From CAJCIS01 sp965276755 (GTDB lineage Bacteria > Pseudomonadota > Alphaproteobacteria > Acetobacterales > Acetobacteraceae), in contig OZ255625.1 in the NCBI GenBank assembly GCA_965276755.1, forward strand, positions 992,001 to 1,056,000: DNA of 64,000 nt, in the 5' to 3' direction. Below the pieces are notes generated by a model that saw only the letters and a program-made list of their open reading frames with translations, had not been told where the DNA came from and searched no databases. Within the stretch, counting starts at the first letter, position 1, and each line of letters opens with the position of its first letter. This document shows positions 1 to 8,793 of this stretch, piece after piece. The translations under genes were made by a program, and so were the position numbers.

Positions 1-2
1 CC

Positions 3-266
3 GGCGGGACGGGGTTTCTGGATTGGGGCGGTGGCCTCGCGATGGTGGCGGGGCCGGCGCTCGACCAGATGCATGCGGCGGTGACGAGTGCTGCGCGGGA
101 GGCGGGCGGCGTTTGGATGTTGCTGCGCGCGCCCGCGCCTTGGCGCGCGGCGGTGGCTGTGGTGCCGGCCGAGGCGCCGGCGCTGTCAGCAATTACGCGA
201 CGGGTGAAGGCCGCGTTCGATCCGGCGGGAATACTCAACCCGGGGCGAATTTTCGCGGGGGTTTAG
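3..266 (+). CDS. glcE: Glycolate oxidase FAD-binding subunit GlcE, C-terminal part
   Basis: Partial gene cut by the window start. The visible 87 residues begin in a Gly-rich stretch and end with an AAFDPAGILNPGRIF motif, the usual C-terminus of GlcE, the FAD-binding partner of GlcD and GlcF in glycolate oxidase (glycolate to glyoxylate, membrane-associated). The internal reading 'ALSRRVKAAFDP' style segment (SAITRRVKAAFDP here) supports the family. glcF does not follow: the next genes are a toxin-antitoxin pair, so either the operon order differs or glcF lies elsewhere. Family assignment rests on the C-terminal motif only; another FAD-linked oxidase of the same superfamily is possible. Confidence 0.7.
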   Translation, partial: GGTGFLDWGGGLAMVAGPALDQMHAAVTSAAREAGGVWMLLRAPAPWRAAVAVVPAEAPALSAITRRVKAAFDPAGILNPGRIFAGV

Positions 267-321
267 GTGCGGGCGATCGGTGTTGCGCCCCATTATATTT
301 CGTGATACGGTAATAGTGTAG

Positions 322-600
322 ATGGATATCAGCTTCGATCCGTCCAAGCGCGCTTTGACTCTGCTGCACCGAGGGTTGGATTTCGCGGATGCGGGGCTAG
401 TGTTTGCGGGCCGCACTGTGACAGTGAGGGACACAAGGCGTGACTACGGAGAGGAGCGCTTCATCACGGCAGGCTACATGGCGGGGCGCTGCGTGGTGCT
501 GGTTTGGACACTGCGCGAAAACGCCCGCCGCGTCATTTCCATGAGGTTCGCGCATGCCGAGGAAGAAAGAGACTGGCTTGGTGACATGGACCGAACCTGA
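322..600 (+). CDS. brnT: BrnT-family ribonuclease toxin
   Basis: A 92-residue protein with the BrnT layout: an N-terminal 'F.FDP.K...' segment (ISFDPSKRAL), a central RDYGEERFITAGYMAGRCVVLVWTLR strand region, and the closing 'RVISMRFAHAEEERDW' helix that in this family reads RIISARRA...E. BrnT is a RelE-fold mRNA-cleaving toxin held inactive by BrnA. The stop lies 47 bases inside the next gene, so the pair is translationally overlapped, as is typical. Known members autoregulate through the antitoxin. Activity of this copy is inferred, not shown. Confidence 0.85.
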   Translation: MDISFDPSKRALTLLHRGLDFADAGLVFAGRTVTVRDTRRDYGEERFITAGYMAGRCVVLVWTLRENARRVISMRFAHAEEERDWLGDMDRT

Positions 601-841
601 CGATGCGCCGGCGCTGACCACAGCGATGCTTGCAAATGCAGAAGTGTTCGAAGGTGACACCTTCGTGCGCCGCGGGCGGGGCCGGCCGAAATCGGCCGCG
701 CCCCGTGAACAGATCAGCGTGCGTCTTGATACGGATGTGTTGGCAAGGCTGCGTCAGGCGGGACCGGGGTGGCAATCGCAGATCAATGTCCTTCTGCGAC
801 AGGCATTGCATATGACAGGTGATTCGCAACGCGCCGCGTAA
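554..841 (+). CDS. brnA: BrnA-family antitoxin
   Basis: A 95-residue partner of the preceding toxin. The N-terminal half is acidic and flexible (TEPDDAPALTTAMLANA), the part that in BrnA proteins wraps the toxin. The C-terminal half holds the GRPKSAAPREQISVRLD segment and a ribbon-helix-helix fold ending QINVLLRQALHM, the DNA-binding and dimer part. It starts 47 bases inside brnT, so the two are one operon with toxin first, the normal BrnTA order. The complex is expected to repress its own promoter just upstream of base 322. Confidence 0.87.
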   Translation: MPRKKETGLVTWTEPDDAPALTTAMLANAEVFEGDTFVRRGRGRPKSAAPREQISVRLDTDVLARLRQAGPGWQSQINVLLRQALHMTGDSQRAA

Positions 842-854
842 GTGCGGACATTAA

Positions 855-1457
855 TCAAACGCGAAACCGCTCCTCCATCTCGGCACCCCGCAGCATTTGG
901 CCTAAAATACGCGGAATCCCGAGACAGGTTTGCAGCAGAAGTTTGAGACCAGTCAATCGATCGCACCTCTCAGTTGGAAACTTTAATAATAGGACGCCCA
1001 AGTCTCTCCGTGCAGGCACATGACCCACCCTTCGCGCAGCCTCAAGATACGCGCGTGCGCGCGTAACGTTGGACGTTCCACCTTCGTCTAGGAATATACG
1101 TGCGAGTCGGTAAGCAGCTGGCGCACAGCTCAGGCAAGCTGCCTGTTGAAAACGCTGTGCAAGCACCGCTCACGTTTCCCTCTTCCTGAAGAATGCGCCC
1201 TACCATGTAGGCAGCCGGGGGAAATCCCGCTTGTGCAACTTGCTTGTACCAATATATTTTGAAGGTATTGATGGCTCTGAAGCACTTCTTACCGGAAACA
1301 CATCCGCCAAATACATCATGGCCGCGATCGATCCCTGATCGGCAAGCTCGGACAAGCCTGCGATAGAAGCGGCCGGGTCTCGCCCCATCAAATTGTACAG
1401 GCGCCTAACCTCGGGCGGTTTTGGCTCCAAGTCCCAATCGATATCGTGAAGTTCCAC
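855..1457 (-). pseudogene. Sel1-repeat protein, broken by two frameshifts
   Basis: Three open pieces on the minus strand in different frames make one Sel1/TPR-like protein. The first piece (from 1457) starts MELHDIDWDLEPKPPEV and contains the repeat GSIAAMMYLADVF. Near 1305 the frame changes and continues as a run with SGKKCFRAINTF, YWYKQVAQAGFPPAAYMV and GRILQEEGNVS. Near 1160 it changes again to FQQAACLSCAPAAYRLA, RIFLDEGG and ARAYLEAARRVGHVPA. Alternating Ala-rich helix pairs 'A..G..PAAY.LA' are the Sel1 signature, a scaffold for protein contacts. No single frame covers the gene, so it is most likely decayed; two sequencing errors are the alternative. Confidence 0.7.
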
Positions 1458-1473
1458 GACGTCTCACGAATAC

Positions 1474-2535
1474 CTATACCTCGCCCCGCTCCCCAGCCCA
1501 CTCCCGCCAAAGCATGATCAGCGCCGCCATAATCGCCGGCCCCAAAAACAACCCAAGCAGTCCCCAGATCTCCACCCCGCCCAAAATCCCCAGCAGCACC
1601 CAGATAAACGGCAGCTTGGTATGGCCGCCGATCAGCACTGGCCTGATGAAATGGTCCGCCGTGAACGTCACCACCAATCCCGCCCCGAGCACCACGAGCG
1701 CCCAGGCAATAGAGCCCTTCGCCGCCAACAGCAGCGCCGCCAGGCCAAAGGCCAGCCCCGCGGCAAACGGGATCATGGCTGCCACCGCGGTGACCGCGCC
1801 AAAGACCGTGGGGTGGGGCACCCCGGCGATGGCGTAGATGACGCCAAGGATCAGCCCCTCGCCCAGACCGACCAGCACCAGCCCATCTACCGTGCCATGC
1901 ACCGAGGCGATGATCTGCCGGCCGACGCGCTCGCCGCCGGGGCCGAAGGCACGCAACGCCGCCCGGCGCATCTGGTGCGTCAGGGCGTGGCCCTCCTTGA
2001 AGAGGAAGAAAAGCGTCAGCAGGGTGAAAAAGAACTGCGTCAACCGGCGCGCGAGCGCCTCGCCCACGCGCCGGCCCTCAGAGCCAGCCTGGCCGTGGGT
2101 CGCGCGCTCGATCGCCTCGCGCGCGGCGCCGGGATTGGCCAGGTTCTGCTGCCACCAGGCGTCGACAGCGGCCTGTCCGGCCGGGAGGTGGTGCAGCGCA
2201 CCGGGCTCCGGAATACCATGGGCTTGAGCGTTGCGGACCCACTCGGTGGCGGCGTGTGCTTCATAGGCGAGCTGCAGGCCGATCAGGCCAAGGGGCACGA
2301 TGAAGATCAGCGCTACGGCGCCTGTGAAGAGCGCGGGCAGCAGAACCGTGTGCCGTGCGCCAAGCCGCGCCTCCGTCCGTCGGTAGAGCGGCCACAACGC
2401 GATGGCGAAAATGCCCGCCCAGGCCAATGCCGCCAAAAAGTGCTGAAGTGTATAAAGCCCAAGCGACAGCAGTGCGAACGAAAGTGCCCCCACCGCCACA
2501 TGCTGCAGCCGCGTCCCGCTATCGGTCGTACTCAA
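1474..2535 (-). CDS. AI-2E family (PerM/YdiK-like) transporter
   Basis: A polytopic inner-membrane protein of about 350 residues with the AI-2E/PerM architecture: two N-terminal membrane segments, a soluble stretch (about residues 95-170, ending before RRLTQFFFTLLTLFFLFKEG), then a C-terminal bundle with the conserved TVDGLVLVGLGEGLILGVIY and 'LIGGHTKLPFIWVLLGILGG' type segments. Family members export small solutes; the substrate cannot be told. The frame is open to 2631, but that extension runs through an R1 repeat. I prefer the TTG at 2535, which has AGGGG seven bases upstream; a GTG at 2556 is the alternative. Confidence 0.85.
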   Translation of the reverse strand: MSTTDSGTRLQHVAVGALSFALLSLGLYTLQHFLAALAWAGIFAIALWPLYRRTEARLGARHTVLLPALFTGAVALIFIVPLGLIGLQLAYEAHAATEWVRNAQAHGIPEPGALHHLPAGQAAVDAWWQQNLANPGAAREAIERATHGQAGSEGRRVGEALARRLTQFFFTLLTLFFLFKEGHALTHQMRRAALRAFGPGGERVGRQIIASVHGTVDGLVLVGLGEGLILGVIYAIAGVPHPTVFGAVTAVAAMIPFAAGLAFGLAALLLAAKGSIAWALVVLGAGLVVTFTADHFIRPVLIGGHTKLPFIWVLLGILGGVEIWGLLGLFLGPAIMAALIMLWREWAGERGEV

Positions 2536-2550
2536 GGTTGCGCCCCTAAC

Positions 2551-2598
2551 TTTCACCAATTCTTTGGTTCTTTCTTTCAAGAAAAAACAACTTTCTTC
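2551..2598. repeat. R1 dispersed palindrome, copy 1
   Basis: Short imperfect palindrome (TTTGGTTCTTTCTTTCAAG core, then an A-rich arm and CTTTCTTCC) between the transporter and the GT39 gene. It belongs to the R1 family found at a dozen other places in the window. Confidence 0.8.
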
Positions 2599-2600
2599 CG

Positions 2601-4178
2601 CTAAGGCAGAAAAATATCGAGCGCCGTCCAAGCCCCACGGCTATAATTGAACCCCAGCACATGCGCCATTTCCCGCGGCGCCAGGTGGCGCCGCGCTGCT
2701 GCGGCCAGGTAGGCGTCCTTGTCGCTATCGATAACGATCACGGCGCCTGCAGGGTAATCCGCCGCGCCCCACCCGTTGGGCAGCAATGTCGTATGCGTGC
2801 CGGAAAGAAACATCAGGCTCGGTTCGGCGAAACCTGCCGCAATTAGCCCCGTGCCCATCTGGGTGTCTCCGGGCCAGGTGGCGCGCAGGGCGGCTTGGAT
2901 GCGCGGCGCAATCCACAACGCGCTCAGGCGCGGCAGTTCGAGGGCCAGGATAGCGCCGTAGAGAAGGACCGTCGCCAGACCGATGCGCGCGATCGGCGCC
3001 TGCCACGCCACCAGCATGGCGACTGCCAGCGCGCAGAGCAGCGCCGGCAAGCCGAGCCACCAAGGCGCGTGTAGCGCAATCGGCAGGGACGCGGCGCCTA
3101 GGCCGATCATCAGTGCGGCAAGGACGGCCAAGGCAGGGGCGCCAAGCCGCAACCAGCGTGGGGGCGGGGCAAGGCCCGCTGCGGCGAGCAGCATCAGGGC
3201 GGGATAGAGCGGCAAGGTGTAGTGCGGGAGTTTGGTCGGCACGATTTCGAACACCGCCCAGCTTGGCACTATCCAGGCGAGCAAGAAGAGCGTGGCGCGC
3301 TCGCGTCGGCGCACCCAGGCGGCGTGCAGGCCCCATAGGACGGGCACGGTGGCTGGAAAAACGAGCAGCGGGAGAAGCAGCAGGTGCGAGCCAGGCGGCG
3401 CGCCATGGCTTTCCTCCGCGCCGGCGAGCTTGCGGGCGAGATCGCCGCCGATGGCATCGGCGAAGAAGGCCCCGTGCGTGGCCAGGCCTATGGCAACCAG
3501 CCAGGGCGTGACCGTCAGCAGTAACAGCGGCATGCCCCGCGCGGGGCGCAGGCGCGCAACCCAGCGCGCATCCCGGGCGGCGAGGGACGCGGTGAGCGCA
3601 GCCAGGCCCACGACCATCGGCGCGATCGGCCCCTTGATCAGGATGGCCGCACCAAGCGCCAGCCAGAACAGCGCGCAGGCGGCGCGGCCGAGCGGCGCGC
3701 CCATGAAGGCGCGGGCAAGCACGGCCATGGCGATGGTAGTGGCGCCCAGCAGGGCGGCGTCGGTCTTGGCCAGATGGGCTTCCACGGCCAGCAGGACGCA
3801 GGAGGCGAGCAAGGCGCCGGCGAGCAAGGCGGCGCGGCTTGTGGGCAGCAGCGTCAGCCCCAGGCTGTAGGTGGCCAGCACGGCCGCCATCGCACCCAGC
3901 AGTGAGGGGATGCGGTAGGGCCAGATCGGGTTGGCGGTGGCAACACCCGCAGCACGCGCGGCGGCGGCGAAAGGGGCTTGCAGCCAATGGATACCGATGG
4001 GTTTGCGGTTGCGGGGAACGTCGCCGTTCATGATGCGCACGAAATCGCCGGTTTCCAGCATCTGCTTGGTGGCCTGGGCGAAGCGACTTTCGTCCCGGTC
4101 AGTGGGCGGGATGGTGAAAAAGCCGGGCAGCCAAAAGGCCAGGCACAGCAGGACCAGGATCAGGCGGGGTCGGGACAC
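2601..4178 (-). CDS. GT39/ArnT-like membrane glycosyltransferase
   Basis: A 525-residue protein with an N-terminal membrane segment followed by the loop PPTDRDESRFAQATKQM, carrying the acidic catalytic signature of the PMT/ArnT (GT-C) superfamily, then about ten more hydrophobic segments and a periplasmic C-terminal domain. ArnT-like enzymes move a sugar from a polyprenyl-phosphate donor to lipid A or another envelope acceptor on the periplasmic face. The GTG start at 4178 gives MSRPRLILVLLCLAFWLPGF, a good first membrane helix. The gene is convergent with nothing and divergent from rsmB (48-bp gap). Substrate is unknown; a role in lipid A or protein glycosylation is inference. Confidence 0.85.
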   Translation of the reverse strand: MSRPRLILVLLCLAFWLPGFFTIPPTDRDESRFAQATKQMLETGDFVRIMNGDVPRNRKPIGIHWLQAPFAAAARAAGVATANPIWPYRIPSLLGAMAAVLATYSLGLTLLPTSRAALLAGALLASCVLLAVEAHLAKTDAALLGATTIAMAVLARAFMGAPLGRAACALFWLALGAAILIKGPIAPMVVGLAALTASLAARDARWVARLRPARGMPLLLLTVTPWLVAIGLATHGAFFADAIGGDLARKLAGAEESHGAPPGSHLLLLPLLVFPATVPVLWGLHAAWVRRRERATLFLLAWIVPSWAVFEIVPTKLPHYTLPLYPALMLLAAAGLAPPPRWLRLGAPALAVLAALMIGLGAASLPIALHAPWWLGLPALLCALAVAMLVAWQAPIARIGLATVLLYGAILALELPRLSALWIAPRIQAALRATWPGDTQMGTGLIAAGFAEPSLMFLSGTHTTLLPNGWGAADYPAGAVIVIDSDKDAYLAAAARRHLAPREMAHVLGFNYSRGAWTALDIFLP

Positions 4179-4226
4179 GGGCGGGCCTCTATCACCCGGG
4201 GGCGCGCTGCGCCATGAGAGCGGGCC

Positions 4227-5438
4227 ATGGACCCGACCCGATCATTGGCGCTGGCGCTGCTGCGCGCTGTGCTGGAGCAGCACAGGCCGCTGGAGGATGC
4301 GCTGGACCGGCTGCCCCAGGCCGAGGCGCGTGACCGGGCGGCGGCGCACCGGCTGGCGGCCACCGTGCTGCGGCGGATGGGCACGCTGGATGCTGTGATC
4401 GAGCCGCATCTGACGCGTGCGCCGCCCGCCGGCGTGCGGCTGATCCTGCTGCTTGGCGCGGCGCAGTTGCTGTTTCTGGAAACGCCGGCGCATGCCGCCG
4501 TGGGCACGGCAGTCGATCTGGCGCGGGCGGAGAAGCTGGGGCCGTTCGCGCGCCTGGTGAATGCGGTGCTGCGTCGCGTAGCCGAGCAGGGGCCGGCTCT
4601 GCTCGAGCAGCTCGATGGGCCGCGGCTGGATACACCTGGCTGGCTGTGGGCGTCGTGGGGGGCGCAGGCGCGGGCGATCGCCCAGGCGCACGCAGCGGAG
4701 GCGCCGCTGGATATTTCGCTGGCGCCGGGGTGCGAGGCGCCGCAGGGCGGCGTAGCGCTGCCCGGCGGGTCGTGGCGCTACCCAGCGGGCACGCGGGTTG
4801 TTGAGCTGGCCGGGTTCGAGGCGGGCGGCTTTTGGGTTCAGGATGCGGCCGCCGCATTGCCGGCACGCAAGCTGGATGCGCGCCCGGGCGAGCGCGTGGC
4901 CGATCTCTGTGCCGCACCTGGGGGGAAGGCGGCCCAGTTGGCGGCGGCGGGGGCTTCGGTCGTGGCCGTGGAGCGCGACGGGCGGCGGGTCGCCAGGCTG
5001 CGCGAGAATCTGGCGCGGCTGCGGTTCCGCGCCGAGATCGTCCAGGAGGATGGGTTGACGTGGGCGCCGGGGCCGGTGTTCGACGCGGTGCTGCTGGATG
5101 CGCCATGCAGTGCCACGGGCACAATACGGCGGCATCCGGACGTTGCGCGCATCAAGACCGCACGCGACGTGGCGGTGCTGGCCGACGGGCAGCGCGCGTT
5201 GCTTGCCGCCGCCGCGCGGATGCTCAAGCCAGGCGGGCGGCTGGTCTATGCCGTGTGCAGCCTGCAGCCCGAGGAGGGCGAGATGCAGGCGGCCGCCGGC
5301 GTGGCGGGGTTGAAAGCAGCACCCTTCGCGCCAGGGTTGGGGGTGACCGCGGAGGGGTGGGTGCGCACCACGCCCGCGCTGTGGCCGGATTTGGGAGGCA
5401 TGGACGGGTTCTTCTGCGCGCGCTTTATCCGCACCTGA
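4227..5438 (+). CDS. rsmB: 16S rRNA (cytosine-C5) methyltransferase RsmB
   Basis: A 403-residue protein with an N-terminal NusB-like helical domain (about residues 1-130, including AQLLFLETPAHAAVGTAVDL) and a C-terminal SAM-dependent methyltransferase domain. The SAM loop is seen in DLCAAPGGKAAQLA. Both conserved cysteines are present: Cys294 in LLDAPCSATGTIRRHPD and Cys344 in YAVCSLQPEEGE, the nucleophile and the release cysteine of the RsmB/RsmF family. It methylates C967 (E. coli numbering) of 16S rRNA. It is followed 47 bp later by rpe in the same direction, a common pairing in this group, so the two are probably one operon. Confidence 0.92.
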   Translation: MDPTRSLALALLRAVLEQHRPLEDALDRLPQAEARDRAAAHRLAATVLRRMGTLDAVIEPHLTRAPPAGVRLILLLGAAQLLFLETPAHAAVGTAVDLARAEKLGPFARLVNAVLRRVAEQGPALLEQLDGPRLDTPGWLWASWGAQARAIAQAHAAEAPLDISLAPGCEAPQGGVALPGGSWRYPAGTRVVELAGFEAGGFWVQDAAAALPARKLDARPGERVADLCAAPGGKAAQLAAAGASVVAVERDGRRVARLRENLARLRFRAEIVQEDGLTWAPGPVFDAVLLDAPCSATGTIRRHPDVARIKTARDVAVLADGQRALLAAAARMLKPGGRLVYAVCSLQPEEGEMQAAAGVAGLKAAPFAPGLGVTAEGWVRTTPALWPDLGGMDGFFCARFIRT

Positions 5439-5485
5439 GGCAGGCCGTGCTTTCCACGGCGCGCGCGCTTGCCTAGAAGCGGGGC

Positions 5486-6151
5486 ATGGCACAGCTCCCC
5501 ACACTCATTGCCCCTTCCCTGCTTGCCGCCGATTTTTCCCGATTGGCCGAGGAGGTCAGGGCGATTGAGGCAGCGGGTGCCGATTGGCTGCACCTGGACG
5601 TGATGGACGGGCATTTCGTGCCCAATATCAGCTTCGGGCCGGTGGTGCTGAAATCACTGCGCGGTGTCACGAAGATGCCATTCGACGTGCATCTGATGAT
5701 AGCACCCGTGGACCCGTTTCTGGGGGCGTTTGCCGAAGCGGGTGCCGATCACATCATGTTCCATCCCGAGGCGGGGCCGCATCCGCATCGCACCCTGCAG
5801 GCCATACGCGCGCTGGGGTGCAAGGCGGGGCTGGTGCTCAACCCGGGCACGCCGCTGGCGCATTTCGAGACCGTTATTGATCTGCTGGATATTGTGCTGG
5901 TGATGTCGGTCAATCCGGGGTTCGGCGGGCAGAAATTCATCGACAGCCAGTTGGGGCGTATTGCGGCGCTGCGGCGCATGATTGATGCCAGCAAGCGGGA
6001 GATCCGGCTCGAGGTCGATGGCGGGATCGATCCGCGCACGGCGCCGCTTTGCATTGCGGCAGGCGCCGATACGTTCGTGGCCGGCACGGCAATCTTTGGA
6101 ACCGCCGATTACCGCGCGGCGATTGAGGCCATCAGGCGCGGGCCGGCGTGA
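5486..6151 (+). CDS. rpe: Ribulose-phosphate 3-epimerase
   Basis: A 221-residue TIM-barrel enzyme with all hallmark segments: APSLLAADFSRLAEEV, the metal-binding DWLHLDVMDGHFVPNISFG, PFDVHLMI, VMSVNPGFGGQKFI and LEVDGGIDPRTAP, ending with the phosphate loop ADTFVAGTAIF. It interconverts ribulose 5-phosphate and xylulose 5-phosphate in the pentose phosphate pathway in the cytoplasm. Length is normal. The last four bases overlap the GTG start of the heparinase-like gene, so the two are translationally coupled. Confidence 0.95.
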   Translation: MAQLPTLIAPSLLAADFSRLAEEVRAIEAAGADWLHLDVMDGHFVPNISFGPVVLKSLRGVTKMPFDVHLMIAPVDPFLGAFAEAGADHIMFHPEAGPHPHRTLQAIRALGCKAGLVLNPGTPLAHFETVIDLLDIVLVMSVNPGFGGQKFIDSQLGRIAALRRMIDASKREIRLEVDGGIDPRTAPLCIAAGADTFVAGTAIFGTADYRAAIEAIRRGPA

Positions 6152-7740
6152 TTTTTACGCGCGGGCTTCGCAATCTGCGCATGCGGCTGGCGCGGCTGCC
6201 GCGCATGGGCGGCACGTTGCCCGAAGCCCCGGCCGTGGCGGTGCGCGACCCCTGGCCGGGCGATGCCTCCCGCGGCGCGCGGCTGCTGAAGGGCGAGCTG
6301 GTTTATTACGGTGCCGTGCGCGTTCTCAAGCCGGGCGGGTGGCCCGATGCCGCGAGCTCCGTTGCTTTGCGCGAACACGCGCATGGATTTACCTGGCTGC
6401 GCGATCTGCGCGAAATCGGCACGGATGCCGCACGCATGCGCGCGCGCGCGCTGGTCGGCGACTGGATGGATGCCGGCGTGGAAACGGTGTCCATGCGCCC
6501 GCATGTGGTCGGCGCGCGCCTGGCTGCCTGGCTGGGGCATTTCGATTTCTTTGCCGCCAGCGCGGATGATGCGTTTCGCGAGGCGATGCTGCGCCGGGTG
6601 CTGGCTGATGCGCGCCTGCTTTCGGCCGCCTTGCCCGCAGAGGAAATGGATGGGCGCGCGCTGACCGCTTTGCGCGGACTGATTGCGGTTTCCATCAGTT
6701 TTCCGGAACAGGCAGGCTATTTGCAACGCGCGCTGCGATTTCTGCCGCAGGAGATCGGGCGGCAGGTGCTGGCCGATGGCGGGCACATCGAACGCAGCCC
6801 AGGCGCGCATCTGGCGGCGCTGCGCGATCTGATCGAAATGCGCTCCCTGCTGCATCTGGCCAATGCGCCGGCACCGGCCGCGCTTGGTGGTGCGATCGAG
6901 CGGCTGGCGCTGGCTTTGCGCACATTGCGGCATGGCGATGGCGGTTTGGCACTTTTCAACGGCACGCGCGACGAGGCGCCGGCGCTGATCGAGCTGATTC
7001 TTGCGCAGTCAGGGCGGTATGGGCGTGGGGGACCGGCGGCGTTACCCAACATGGGGTTCCAGCGCTTGCAGGCGGGCGGGACGATGCTGATCGTGGATGC
7101 CGGCGCGCCGGCGGCACCTGGGCTGGACCGGCTGGCGCATGCGGGCACGTTGAGTTTCGAGCTCTCGGTGGGGCGGCATCGGCTGATTGTGAATTGTGGC
7201 GCGGCGCCGGTGGCGGGCGGGGCCTGGGTGGATGCAGCGCGGGCAAGCGCCGCACACTCGACTCTGGTGATTGCCGACACGTCCAGCGCCGAACTGCGGC
7301 CGGTGGGACTGGGGCGGCGGCCGGAGCACGTGGTGGCGCAGCGGCAGGAGGCCAATGGCGCGCATTGGCTGGAGGCGAGCCACGACGGCTACAAGCGCCC
7401 GTTCGGCGCGGTGCACCGGCGGCGGCTGTATCTGGCCGAGAGCGGGGAGGATGTGCGCGGGGAGGATGCGGTGGAGGCCGCGGCAGGCCAGCCCTGGGCG
7501 GTGCGGTTTCATTTGCACCCGGGCGTATCGGCGAACGTGCAGGTGGATGGGGAGGGGGTGTTGTTGCGGCTGCCGGCTAATGGCGGGGGGTGGCGGCTGC
7601 GGGCGGAGGGGGCGCGGGTGGGGTTGGAGGAAAGTGTGTATTTGGGTGGGGCGGAGCCTAAGCGGAGCGAGCAGGTGGTGTTGAGCGGGTTGGCGGATGG
7701 GGCGCAGCAGGTGAAGTGGGCCATTACAAAAGTGGGCTAA
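6148..7740 (+). CDS. Heparinase II/III-like protein
   Basis: A 530-residue protein with an N-terminal helical (alpha/alpha toroid) half and a C-terminal beta-rich heparinase II/III half, where the sequence LSFELSVGRHRLIVNCGAA, AHSTLVIADTSSAEL and 'HDGYKRPFGAVHRRRLYL' matches the family pattern (conserved Asn-Cys-Gly and His-Ser-Thr). Members eliminate or bind uronic-acid polysaccharides; in alphaproteobacteria this gene follows rsmB/rpe or precedes purH, so a conserved envelope-polysaccharide role is plausible, but its substrate is unknown. Translation starts at GTG overlapping the rpe stop. No clear signal peptide is visible. Confidence 0.85.
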   Translation: MIFTRGLRNLRMRLARLPRMGGTLPEAPAVAVRDPWPGDASRGARLLKGELVYYGAVRVLKPGGWPDAASSVALREHAHGFTWLRDLREIGTDAARMRARALVGDWMDAGVETVSMRPHVVGARLAAWLGHFDFFAASADDAFREAMLRRVLADARLLSAALPAEEMDGRALTALRGLIAVSISFPEQAGYLQRALRFLPQEIGRQVLADGGHIERSPGAHLAALRDLIEMRSLLHLANAPAPAALGGAIERLALALRTLRHGDGGLALFNGTRDEAPALIELILAQSGRYGRGGPAALPNMGFQRLQAGGTMLIVDAGAPAAPGLDRLAHAGTLSFELSVGRHRLIVNCGAAPVAGGAWVDAARASAAHSTLVIADTSSAELRPVGLGRRPEHVVAQRQEANGAHWLEASHDGYKRPFGAVHRRRLYLAESGEDVRGEDAVEAAAGQPWAVRFHLHPGVSANVQVDGEGVLLRLPANGGGWRLRAEGARVGLEESVYLGGAEPKRSEQVVLSGLADGAQQVKWAITKVG

Positions 7741-7743
7741 AAA

Positions 7744-7863
7744 AATGGGGGTCTGGGGCCTCAGGCCCCAGCGGGGTCTGGGGCGGAGCCCCAGGGAAAG
7801 GTAAGACAAGGCAAGGGGCTCTGCCCCTTGACCCCGCTGGGGCCTGAGGCCCCAGACCCCCGT
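7744..7863. repeat. R2 dispersed repeat, long inverted pair
   Basis: Two R2 arms face each other: GGGGTCTGGGGCCTCAGG on the left and its reverse complement before 7862, with smaller hairpins (GGGGCGGAGCCCC; AGGGGCTCTGCCCCTT) between. The unit fills the gap between the convergent heparinase-like and secreted-protein genes and could fold as a long stem, possibly ending transcription from both sides. Confidence 0.85.
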
Positions 7864-7866
7864 TTG

Positions 7867-8793
7867 TTAGGGCGTTGCGCAGACCTTTTCGGTGAATGCG
7901 GCGAAGCCGGGTCCGTCTGCCAGGTGCATTTCCCGGAACAGCCCGGCGGATTGATAGAAGTTGGCCACGTCCACCTGCGCGGGCGGAGCGCCCGGCGCGC
8001 TCAGGCTGGCGCCCGTCTGCCAATTCTGTGCCAGCGCCTCGACCGAAAAGACCTGCGCAGCACCGCCCAGGCCATACTGCCAGAAATAGCGCAGCGGCAC
8101 GCCCGCCGTCTCCATCGTGTGGTGCACGGAGTCCAGATACGCCGTGTAGCGCGTCTGCACGTCCGCGTTCAGCATCGAGCCGATCGGGTCCTCGTCGGAG
8201 GCGAGCACGACCAGCGCATTGACGCCGTTGATGCGGTTCAGCGCCGCTATCAGCGGCTCGGCGAGCGTGGATGGCAGGGGTTTGGTTTGGGCGAAATCGG
8301 CGGCGCGCAGCAGTGGCTCGAGACCAGTGTTGTTGAATTCGTGCGCGATGCGGTGGCGCACGATGCCCAGGCGCATCAATTCGCGCCTTCCGTCCTCGTC
8401 CAGGAAGCGGGGCACGGTATAGGCGATCAGGCCGTCCCGGGCCACGAAACGGGCGAGCGGGCAGCCGAGGCCGGCGGGCATGCGCACGGGGTAGTCGGCA
8501 CCCGCGTAGCGCAGGACGGCGCCGCCCTGGGCGTCTGCTTGCAGCTGTATGGCGCTGTCGGCGATGGGCTGGTTGGCCGCGCCGTTCTGGACCACGAAGT
8601 TTGTGCGTCCGCCCAGTACGACGCCACCGGCGACGCGGAAGATGCCGTTACGTTCGAAGAGTTGGGCGGCGGCGGGTGTGGCCGAGGGGTCGATGAAGGT
8701 GGTGGGGTCGGGCTGGGTTCGGACCTGGGCTGCGGCTGGGGTTTTCGCGGCGAGCGCGATGAGGCAGCAGGTGGCGAGCAAGACGGAGCGCAT
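7867..8793 (-). CDS. Secreted protein of unknown function
   Basis: A 308-residue protein starting at the ATG at 8793, which gives a clear signal peptide (MRSVLLATCCLIALAAKTPA, cleavage likely after AAA). The mature part has no motif I recognise; it contains a segment HRIAHEFNNTGLEPLLRAAD, a pair of well-spaced Cys residues (GLGCPLARF and the C-terminal EKVCATP), and a strongly ordered C-terminal half. It is likely periplasmic. The frame is open further upstream to 9030, but that part is Arg/Pro-rich shadow and lacks a signal sequence. Convergent with the heparinase-like gene across an R2 repeat. Confidence 0.7.
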   Translation of the reverse strand: MRSVLLATCCLIALAAKTPAAAQVRTQPDPTTFIDPSATPAAAQLFERNGIFRVAGGVVLGGRTNFVVQNGAANQPIADSAIQLQADAQGGAVLRYAGADYPVRMPAGLGCPLARFVARDGLIAYTVPRFLDEDGRRELMRLGIVRHRIAHEFNNTGLEPLLRAADFAQTKPLPSTLAEPLIAALNRINGVNALVVLASDEDPIGSMLNADVQTRYTAYLDSVHHTMETAGVPLRYFWQYGLGGAAQVFSVEALAQNWQTGASLSAPGAPPAQVDVANFYQSAGLFREMHLADGPGFAAFTEKVCATP

